NCBI GenBank assembly: GCA_026981935.1
Contig: JALSIC010000056.1
Location: 1 to 62,419 of the forward strand
Direction of reading: 5' to 3'
DNA: 62,419 nt
DNA from: Gammaproteobacteria bacterium
GTDB taxonomy: Bacteria > Pseudomonadota > Gammaproteobacteria > SZUA-140
Shown here: positions 55,766-62,419 of the stretch, piece after piece
How positions within the stretch are numbered: position 1 is the stretch's first letter
Layout: each line of letters starts with the position of its first letter
The notes under the pieces: model-generated
Told to the model about the DNA's origin: nothing
The model's input: only the letters and a program-made list of their open reading frames with translations
The model's database searches: none
Position numbers and translations under genes: made by a program

Positions 55766-55879
55766 TTACAAAGCCAGGACAGATGAGGCCAGATAGAGCA
55801 GGAAAAACCAGATAACTGCGATCGAAATAACGATAAACCCATCCATATTGTTGATATTGGTGCTGTTTCCTCCGCTCAT
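55766..55879 (-). CDS. 37-residue membrane peptide
   Basis: 37 residues: MSGGNSTNINNMDGFIVIS then one helix ending LASSVLAL. ATG 55879 has a very strong site, TAGGAGGGAGAA, on the minus strand. A polar Asn-rich N-terminus and one helix give the look of a small membrane subunit. Followed by the terminator-like hairpin and then the MotA/ExbB-type gene. Confidence 0.65.
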   Translation of the reverse strand: MSGGNSTNINNMDGFIVISIAVIWFFLLYLASSVLAL

Positions 55880-56335
55880 TTCTCCCTCCTAAACGTTATT
55901 ATGATAATGAATCAGGTGACCAGAAACCACAACCAATCACGGGAAACTATTACATAAGACAAAGGGGCAGGTCAAGCCGCGGGCGGGGTTTTTGTGGGCC
56001 AAGCTTATGATTTAGAGGGTGACAGGTTATCTCCCCCTGTCACGCAGGTTTTTCCATGTTGTTCCTCCCTTGCAGTTTGATTAGAATTGATTGATTAAGT
56101 AAATAACACATGAAGTTTCGGGGAAATTTTCTTTCTGGGGGTTAGAGAATTGCCTGGCGGTCGGGACGGGGAGGGAGGCGTGCCACTGTCGGCCGTGGGA
56201 TCTGTGTTTCATATCTCATTCATTTCCTTCATATTCTCCTCCCCATGGCAAGGTTGGCTGGGCAAGTTGGGGCATCCCTGGGCCACAGCCTGAAATGGCA
56301 AAGATGTCAAATATTGTAAAGAGCAGGGTCTGAGT
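55880..56335. other. Divergent intergenic region
   Basis: 456 bases between the minus-strand peptide gene and the plus-strand short CcoN-like gene. A hairpin GTGACAGG/CCTGTCAC lies at 56019-56043, followed by GCAGGTTTTT. No other recognised feature. Confidence 0.5.
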
Positions 56336-56851
56336 GTGCTGGTACAACGAGAATTATTGAAGTATCTGATCGCTTCGGCATTTTTCTTTTTCGTGGGGAC
56401 GGTCCATGGTGTCATTCAGGTGATACCGCCGGTGCGGGCCTGGCTGGATTCCATCGGCAGTCCCTATGGTGGCCCCGGCCATATGATCGATCCCCTGGCC
56501 CATGCCCACATCAACGTGGTGGGCGGCGTGGTTCTGCTGTGCATGGCGGTCACCTATTACCTGTTTCAGGCCATTACCGGCAAACCGGTTTATTCCGTAC
56601 GCCTGGTCAATCATTCCTTCTGGTGGACGGCATTGGGCATAACCGGTTTCTATTCCACACTGATGATTTTCGGGATCCTGGAGGGCAGGGCCCTGCTGGC
56701 AGATGACGTCGCTACCATGGAGTCGTTGAAAAGCATCTACGGCCCTCTCATCGCAGTTGTTGCCACCGGCATGGGGATCGGTTTCTGGGTGTTTTTTGCC
56801 AACGTCTTTCTCACCGTCAAAAAGGTGATGTTTCCGCGCCATGATGCTTGA
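56336..56851 (+). CDS. Second short CcoN-like protein
   Basis: 171 residues from GTG 56336, with four predicted helices. Key His: GTVHGVIQV (residue about 24) and PLAHAHINVVGGV (near 55 and 57), the latter with the HxH of a heme-copper subunit I helix, followed by YYLFQAITGKPVYSVRLVNHSFWW. Domain layout is like that of the protein at 38192, so both are deliberately short relatives of CcoN. It overlaps the next gene by 11 bases. Confidence 0.75.
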   Translation: MLVQRELLKYLIASAFFFFVGTVHGVIQVIPPVRAWLDSIGSPYGGPGHMIDPLAHAHINVVGGVVLLCMAVTYYLFQAITGKPVYSVRLVNHSFWWTALGITGFYSTLMIFGILEGRALLADDVATMESLKSIYGPLIAVVATGMGIGFWVFFANVFLTVKKVMFPRHDA

Positions 56852-57374
56852 GTGCGGCTGCCCTTCCGAATATCCGGACTGGCACGATACGGATGTGGAT
56901 CTGGGCGGCATGCCCATTCATGTGCTCCCGGTTCCCATGCTGGTGCATATGCCCCTTGCTTACGAGACTTATCTCAAGAAGCAGCAGCAGGCCATCTTCA
57001 GGCTGGAGCTGAAGGAGCGCTGGCCTGGACTGGTTCTTCTGCGTACCGGGATGCTGCGCGGGCGCATTGTCCGCCTGCTGGTGGATGAGACCCATTCCCT
57101 GTCCAGCCAGGTGGGACACTTTCCCATCCCCTATCAGGTCAGGGCATGGCTGCATCATGGCAACGTCAGCACCATCCGCACGGTCGTGCGGGAGATGCAG
57201 ATGGCACTCATCGACAGCGGACGCATGCCCAAGGCGCTGCATCTGTGCTACCTCACCTGTCCCCGCTGCAGTGAGGACCGGGGTGGGGAAAAGCTTCTGC
57301 TGCTCAGGCACTGGCAGGAGAGCGCCATGTTGCGCAGCCGGCAACACAAGCGCACGATGGATCAGTCCCGATAG
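56841..57374 (+). CDS. Conserved-looking protein of unknown function
   Basis: 177 residues, no transmembrane helix. Cys, His and Asp cluster near the start (CGCPSEYPDWHDTDVDLGG and MPIHVLPVPMLVHMPLAYET), with CPRC near residue 147. This could be a metal-binding site. It is not recognised. It overlaps the short CcoN-like gene, so the two are translationally coupled and probably act together. Confidence 0.7.
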   Translation: MMLECGCPSEYPDWHDTDVDLGGMPIHVLPVPMLVHMPLAYETYLKKQQQAIFRLELKERWPGLVLLRTGMLRGRIVRLLVDETHSLSSQVGHFPIPYQVRAWLHHGNVSTIRTVVREMQMALIDSGRMPKALHLCYLTCPRCSEDRGGEKLLLLRHWQESAMLRSRQHKRTMDQSR

Positions 57375-57380
57375 GCCCGG

Positions 57381-59402
57381 TCAGGCCCGGCCGGCCTTTA
57401 CCTTTTTCTTTGTCGCGGACTGCGGGGCAGCCTCGGGCGGTGCCTTGCTGCGCAGTGACTCCCTGATCTGCTGCAGGCTCTCGATCTGTTGTTGCAGTGC
57501 CTGCTGCCGGCTGCGCAGATCCCCCAGCTGTCCTTCCAGGTTTTTCTTCGACGCCCGGATCTTGCTCAGGGTTTTCATGTGCTGCTCGATGCCGCGGCGC
57601 TTGTCCTGGATCTGGCTGACCAGGGGGGTGATGAGTTCCTTGAGCCAGGTGTCGGCTTCCTTGTGGGTTTCGAGGAAGATGTTGCGCGCGTGACTGACCA
57701 GGGAAATGAAAAACTTCTTCACCACGAAGCGTTGTTCGCTCATGGTGGCGAAGGTGCTGTTGCGGAATTCCTCGGATTTGAGATAGAGCTGGTCCAGCTC
57801 GTCGCTGTATTTTTTGAGGGGAAACGGGCGCGGCGCGGCGACATGGAGACCGTATTCCTCGTGGAATTTCTGGTAGATGGTCTGAACGAGCTTATGGGTC
57901 TCGTCGGCCTGGCGGCTGACGATCTGCATGGCGTCGCGCATGCTGTCGAAGAAGACGGTCATGCCGTTTTTCATGCCCACCGTGGTCCAGCTGCCCGACA
58001 TTTCCTGGCGGGTCTTCTCAATGAGATTGTCGATGGATTCGATGTCCAGGGTGTTGAACATGGTCTTGGCCTGCAGGGCCAGCTTGCGCCGGCTGAGCTG
58101 GAAAGTCTTGACGCATTCATAATAGGCAGCCTTTTTTTCCTTGGCTTTCTGCAACAGTTGCTGAACGACTTCTTCGTTGCTGCCGCGCAGGGATGACAGT
58201 TCCTTGACCTGGGCCTTGAGTTCCTCCAGCTTGCTGTTGAGCGGCTGGAGGGTATCGTCGATGATGTGACTGAAACCGGCGACGATGTTGTCCCACACGA
58301 TGTGCTGCTTGGTAGGCAGGATTTCGTTGGCCAGTAACGCCTCCAGGGCCAGCAGATTGCTCTTTTCCAGGAGTTCCCGGTTGTTGCGGGTCTTGGCCAC
58401 CAGTGCCTTCTGGGCCGAGACGGGAAAGACGCTGGCCTCGTCGATGCCCAGCAGATTGGCAGTGGCACGGCACTGTTCCGTGATGCCGGCATTCACCTCG
58501 GCTGCTTCCTTCATTTCGTCCCACAGGGTGTCGATCTTGTTGAGCACCGCTACCAGGCCTTTCTGCTGGCCGCTGCGGAAGGCGAGGATGTGGTTCTGCC
58601 ACATGTCGAGATCGCTGCGCGTCACCCCCGTGTCAGCGGACAGGACGAACAGGACGGCCTGTGCGCTGGGCAGCATGTTGAGCGTGAGTTCGGGCTCGCT
58701 GCCCAGGGCATTGAGACCGGGCGTGTCCAGAATGACCAGGCCCTGTTGCAACAAGGGATGGGGGAAGCTGATGAGGGCGTGACGCCAGACCGGGATCTCC
58801 ACCTGGCGGGTTTCATCGCCTCCTCCACTCTCGCCGTTGCCCATGTCGGTGTTGAAGAGCCCCAGGTTCTCGGCCTCTTCCCGCGATACCTGCTTGGTCC
58901 TGACGATTTCGCGGAAGGTCTCCGCCATCTGCTGGGGGGCTTCCACGTTGAGGGGGAGGGTGGTCCAGTAGCTGTCCTCGTTTTTCAGTTCACTGAGACT
59001 GATGTCGCTGAGACGGGTCTCGATGGGCAGCAGCTTGATGTAGGATTCCCCGCTCTCGTGGTCATAGAACAACTCGGTGGGACACATGGTGGTGCGCCCG
59101 GCCTCCGACGGCAGGAGACGGCGACCATAGTCGGCGAAAAAAATGGCATTGATGAGTTCCGTCTTGCCGCGGGAGAACTCGGCGACGAAGGCGATGCGCA
59201 ACTGTTCTGAATCGAGCGCCTTGAGGGCATCGTAGAGGCGCAGCTCGATCTCCGGATTGACCAGCCCGTAATGGTTCAGCCATTGGTGGAATGACTGGAT
59301 CGTCTGCGTCAGCTCGGCCTTCCATTGGGCGAAGGCCTGCATCTCATGTCTGAACCGGTCCTGTTGCAATGCCGTATTTATATCCAGAACATTGGTTGCC
59401 AT
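57381..59402 (-). CDS. Dynamin-like GTPase
   Basis: 673 residues. GTPase motifs are the P-loop AEFSRGKTEL (residues 74-83), DTPGLNALG (G3) and LNKIDTLWDE (G4). The middle and end are helical with predicted coiled-coils (residues 600-660, RRGIEQHMKTLSKIRASKKNLEGQL), and the C-terminal tail is basic and Lys-rich. Bacterial dynamin-like proteins remodel or repair membranes. It is convergent with the island's last plus-strand gene, 6 bases away, and may be outside the island. Confidence 0.85.
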   Translation of the reverse strand: MATNVLDINTALQQDRFRHEMQAFAQWKAELTQTIQSFHQWLNHYGLVNPEIELRLYDALKALDSEQLRIAFVAEFSRGKTELINAIFFADYGRRLLPSEAGRTTMCPTELFYDHESGESYIKLLPIETRLSDISLSELKNEDSYWTTLPLNVEAPQQMAETFREIVRTKQVSREEAENLGLFNTDMGNGESGGGDETRQVEIPVWRHALISFPHPLLQQGLVILDTPGLNALGSEPELTLNMLPSAQAVLFVLSADTGVTRSDLDMWQNHILAFRSGQQKGLVAVLNKIDTLWDEMKEAAEVNAGITEQCRATANLLGIDEASVFPVSAQKALVAKTRNNRELLEKSNLLALEALLANEILPTKQHIVWDNIVAGFSHIIDDTLQPLNSKLEELKAQVKELSSLRGSNEEVVQQLLQKAKEKKAAYYECVKTFQLSRRKLALQAKTMFNTLDIESIDNLIEKTRQEMSGSWTTVGMKNGMTVFFDSMRDAMQIVSRQADETHKLVQTIYQKFHEEYGLHVAAPRPFPLKKYSDELDQLYLKSEEFRNSTFATMSEQRFVVKKFFISLVSHARNIFLETHKEADTWLKELITPLVSQIQDKRRGIEQHMKTLSKIRASKKNLEGQLGDLRSRQQALQQQIESLQQIRESLRSKAPPEAAPQSATKKKVKAGRA

Positions 59403-59548
59403 AGTTTCCTTTCCATCAGCGAGTGCCCGGCTGGGACCAACCCACCCTCATCAATCCCATATATCGGAATCCTGAAGGGATTTATGAATTTTTTCTCATT
59501 TTTTGTGGACTTGGCCCGGTTTTTCCCTGTCGTGGCCTGTTTTTACTA

Positions 59549-59881
59549 TTAGGATATCGACTCCCGCCCGGCAAAGATTAGCGGGGGAATGCGGCGGGGT
59601 TGCAGGATGGACACCCGTTTGTCCCGGCTGCTCGCCCCCGAGAGCAGGGTGACGGCCCGGCGGCTCACGCCGAATTCGCGGGCGAGGTAACGCAGGAGAT
59701 GGGCATTGGCCTTGCCGTCCACGGGTGGGGCGGTGATCCGGATACAAAGGCGGCCCTGCCGGATGGCGGTGATCTCGTCACGGCTGGCGCGGGGTTGCAG
59801 GCGGATGCGCAGCACGAGCACGTCGCCCTGCCATTCACAGGGTGAGATGTCCTCTGGGATGTTCTCTGGGCCGTCAGGCAT
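59549..59881 (-). CDS. DUF167/YggU-family protein
   Basis: About 110 residues from ATG 59881. The conserved block is LVLRIRLQPRASRDEI, LCIRITAPPVDGKANAHLLRYLAREF and VTLLSGASSRDKRVSI, typical of the small DUF167 fold, whose function is unknown. An ATG at 59896 is also possible. The start overlaps the end of the upstream gene by 8 bases. Confidence 0.9.
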   Translation of the reverse strand: MPDGPENIPEDISPCEWQGDVLVLRIRLQPRASRDEITAIRQGRLCIRITAPPVDGKANAHLLRYLAREFGVSRRAVTLLSGASSRDKRVSILQPRRIPPLIFAGRESIS

Positions 59882-62240
59882 GCCGCCGCCGGACAAGCCA
59901 CGGCACCAGCAACATCAACAGCGCCGGGCCGGCCGCGCCCAGGCTGCTGCCGGTGTTCTCCCTGTCAGGATTCTCCAGGACCACCCGGGCTTCCACCACG
60001 GTGCTGGCGGCGGAGGCGCTGTTGTTGGCGTTGTTGATGTCGCTGGTGCTGCTGATGCGGGTGGTGCTGGTGAGGGTGCCGGTGAGCGCCGGAACCACCT
60101 TGGCGATCACGGAGACACTGTCCGCGCCGGGGTCGATGGCACCCAGGTCGCAGTTTACGGCGTTGGCGGCCAGGGTGCAGCTTCCCTGGGAGGGTGAGGC
60201 GGAGTCGAAGCTGACGCCGCTGGGAAGAAAATATTCCCAGGTGACATTGGCGGCGTACAGACCGCTCGTGTTGGAGATCTGGCTGGCAACGCTCAGGACC
60301 GTGTTTTCAGTGACGGGCTCGGGGGTGGCCGCGACACGGATGGCGAGGTCTGGACGGCCGCTGGCCAGTATGGCGCCGCCGTCACCGACGGCCACGAACT
60401 GGCTGCCGTTCCAGGCGGCGGCATTGAGCCGGAGATCGGCCACCTGGGGGTTGGGCAGCCACCTGGCGCCGCCCAGGCTGGACAGTATGAGTCCGCCGTC
60501 GCCCACGGCCAGGAACTGGATTCCGTTCCAGGCCACGTCGCGCAGGGGGGTGTTGGTGCCGGCTGCGACGGGACTCCAGTTCACCGCATCGGTACTGGAA
60601 AGCATCGTGCCGCCATCGCCCACGGCCAGGAGCCGGCTGCCTCCCTGGATCACGCCGTCGAGGCGCCGGGGGGTACCGGCATTGCGGGCGGTCCAGGTCA
60701 CACCGTCGGGGCTGGTGAGCACCGTACCGCCCTCCCCCACGGCCACGAACAGCATGGCGCCGTTGTCCCAGGTCACGTCGTGGAGGGCGCTGGTGGTGCC
60801 GCTGGACTGGAGGGTCCAGGCCATGCCGTCGGGGCTGGTGATCACCGTGCCGCTGTCACCCACGGCGACGAAACGGCTGCTGGCCCGGGTAATGGCGCGC
60901 AGGGTCTGGGTGGTCGGCGAGGCGCCACTTTGGTCGGTCCAGGTCACACCGTCGGGGCTGGTGAGCACCGTCCCGCCATCGCCTACCGCCACGAAGGCGG
61001 CATTCCCGTAGGCGACGCCATGGAGTGTCGCTGTCGTGGCGCCGCTGCGGTCTGTCCAGCGCAAGCCGTCGGGGCTGGTAAGGACCCGACCGTTTTCGCC
61101 CACCGCGGCGAACTGGCTGCCGCTCCACACCAGGTCCTTGAGCGCCGCGCCTGCCGTGAGATCGCCACTGGCGGTCGTCCAGTTGGCGCCGTCGGGGCTG
61201 GTGAGCAGTATTTCCTTGCCCGCTGCCACCAGCCGGGCATTGACGTCGTCCCAGGCCACACCCTGGAGCTGTTTGTCGGTGCCGGAGAGCTGGCTTGTCC
61301 ACGTGCTGCCGTCAGGGCTGGTGAAAAGGGCGCCGCTGGTGCCCACGGCGACGAACTGGCTGCCGTCCCAGGTGACGTCGTACAGGGTCTGGGGGGTGAT
61401 GGCGTCCTGCTTGGTCCAGCCGAAGCCGTCGGAGCTGGTGAGCACCATGCCACCGCTGCCCACCACCACATACCGGCTGCCGTTCCAGGCCAGGCCGCGC
61501 AAGATGAGGCTGATCTCCAGGTTGCGGATGCCCCAGTCGATGCCGTCGGGGCTGGTGAGGATATGACCGGAGCTGCCCACAGCGATGAAGTGGCCGAGAT
61601 CGTTGTTCCAGAAGATCTTTTGCAGGGAGGCGCCCACGCCGGAATCCTGGACGGTCCAGGTACTGCCGTCGGCGCTGGTGATAAGCCTGCCGTTGGCGCC
61701 TCCCGCGACGTAGAGGCCCAGGGTGGGACTCCAGGCGACGTCGAACAGGGCGGTGGTGAGACCGGTGGCGTGAAAGGACCAGCTCACGCCATCGGTGCTC
61801 GAGGCCAGGAGGCCGCTGGCGCCCACCACCACATAGCGCGAGCCGGTCCACAGGATGCTGTAGAGCTGGTGGATCACATTGAGGCTGCCCGCCGTCCAGT
61901 TGCTGCCATCGGTGCTGGTGGCGATGACCCCGCTTGCGCCTGGAGCGAGAAAGCGGCTGCCGTCCCAGATGACATCCTTGAAATCGCTGTAGGCGGGCAG
62001 GGGATTGATGATGCTCCACTTGGTGTTGGCTGCCTGGGCCGGTACAGCGGCGAGGAGCAGCAGGACGAGCACGAATGCGAAACAGCCCGGAGAAAACGGG
62101 CGCAGGCGGGTCCACCCCAACGTGAAGGGGATTTGAGGCCCGGGAGCCGTTCCTGCCGGAGAATGCGGGTGCAGCGCCGCCGTCTCCGGCGCGAAAGGGT
62201 AACCCACCGTCGTTCCGCTTGTGCTGCGAGGATGGATCAC
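59874..62240 (-). CDS. Secreted beta-propeller repeat protein with C-terminal anchor
   Basis: Up to 788 residues. After a signal peptide (FVLVLLLLAAVPAQAAN), about 16 repeats of about 40 residues follow the pattern WDGSQFVAVGDGGTVLTSPDG, as in Ycf48/BNR-like propellers. A DUF11-type domain follows (TENTVLSVASQISNTSG to INNANNSASAASTVVEA). The extreme C-terminus is SSLGAAGPALLMLLVPWLVRRRHA-like: Gly-rich, helix and Arg cluster, resembling the GlyGly-CTERM/rhombosortase sorting tail. A TTG at 62120 gives a shorter start directly before the signal peptide and may be the true one. Likely exported and cell-surface-attached. Confidence 0.8.
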   Translation of the reverse strand: MIHPRSTSGTTVGYPFAPETAALHPHSPAGTAPGPQIPFTLGWTRLRPFSPGCFAFVLVLLLLAAVPAQAANTKWSIINPLPAYSDFKDVIWDGSRFLAPGASGVIATSTDGSNWTAGSLNVIHQLYSILWTGSRYVVVGASGLLASSTDGVSWSFHATGLTTALFDVAWSPTLGLYVAGGANGRLITSADGSTWTVQDSGVGASLQKIFWNNDLGHFIAVGSSGHILTSPDGIDWGIRNLEISLILRGLAWNGSRYVVVGSGGMVLTSSDGFGWTKQDAITPQTLYDVTWDGSQFVAVGTSGALFTSPDGSTWTSQLSGTDKQLQGVAWDDVNARLVAAGKEILLTSPDGANWTTASGDLTAGAALKDLVWSGSQFAAVGENGRVLTSPDGLRWTDRSGATTATLHGVAYGNAAFVAVGDGGTVLTSPDGVTWTDQSGASPTTQTLRAITRASSRFVAVGDSGTVITSPDGMAWTLQSSGTTSALHDVTWDNGAMLFVAVGEGGTVLTSPDGVTWTARNAGTPRRLDGVIQGGSRLLAVGDGGTMLSSTDAVNWSPVAAGTNTPLRDVAWNGIQFLAVGDGGLILSSLGGARWLPNPQVADLRLNAAAWNGSQFVAVGDGGAILASGRPDLAIRVAATPEPVTENTVLSVASQISNTSGLYAANVTWEYFLPSGVSFDSASPSQGSCTLAANAVNCDLGAIDPGADSVSVIAKVVPALTGTLTSTTRISSTSDINNANNSASAASTVVEARVVLENPDRENTGSSLGAAGPALLMLLVPWLVRRRHA

Positions 62241-62296
62241 GGCTTTCTCCCATAGAGAGGAAGGGTATGTGGGTCAGCGAAGGCCACAACCCATTA

Positions 62297-62419
62297 TTAA
62301 CCCGGCAACAATATATGTCATGTTCAGCCGCCGCGTGCGGACACGCAGCAAGGCGGCGGAGCGCCGCTGTAGTCATTCTACAGCAAGCTTCGCCAACACC
62401 GTCTGCGTGCGCGCACGCG
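62297..62419. mobile_element. Family 2 MITE, cut by window end
   Basis: Starts TTAACCCGGCAACAATATAT with TA before it at 62295-62296 and matches the first 123 bases of the 13156-13436 element with only one visible difference. It continues beyond the window. It lies just upstream of the repeat protein's start. Confidence 0.85.

Overview
The window reads as chromosome of a high-G+C gammaproteobacterium. The evidence is gene order: an ubiC-ubiA pair, a yrbG-kdsD-kdsC-lptA-lptB-rpoN-hpf-ptsN-hprK-rapZ-PTS run ending in mgtE, and a gmk-rpoZ-spoT-ridA-recG run. Several c-type cytochromes and a cbb3-related oxidase suggest a respiratory, possibly chemolithotrophic, relative of the Chromatiales. That placement is inference, because no rRNA or other marker is present.

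Layout. 1-1773: 3' part of a group II intron whose maturase is frameshifted. 2031-8540 (all minus): a Met/Gly-rich lipoprotein, serB, hemW, a small exported protein, rdgB and rph. 8959-18712 (plus): yicC, gmk, rpoZ, spoT, ridA, recG, ubiC, ubiA and an exchanger. 18886-30606 (plus): kdsD, kdsC, lptA and lptB with no lptC, then rpoN, hpf, ptsN, hprK, rapZ, EIIA-Man, HPr, enzyme I and mgtE. 30566-35723: a lone hydantoinase A-type protein (minus), mutM, a PsiE-family protein and a multi-pass membrane protein (minus).

36307-57374 is the unusual part: an island of respiratory genes with visibly lower G+C and strong Shine-Dalgarno sites. It holds a divergent CcoN/CcoO-type heme-copper oxidase (43068-46920) without CcoP and two short CcoN-like proteins (38192, 56336). 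It also holds a diheme c4-type and two monoheme membrane cytochromes, a CcoS-like factor and a membrane-tethered SUMF1 protein. The rest are a thioredoxin-fold lipoprotein, a fused membrane/spermidine-synthase-like protein, a MotA/ExbB-type channel paired with a MotB-like-TM/VWA protein, and at least six single-helix peptides of 25-49 residues. I read this as one divergent terminal oxidase plus its assembly machinery; this reading is inference.

57381-62240 (minus) holds a dynamin-like GTPase, a DUF167 protein and a long repeat protein.

Two MITE-like families are scattered through the window, both flanked by TA. Family 1 is at 8581, 21837 and, as a half copy, 32626. Family 2 is at 13156 and 62297 (cut by the window end), with a 16-base end remnant at 33717. 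Their termini differ but they share a hairpin-bounded core. No rRNA, tRNA or CRISPR array was recognised.
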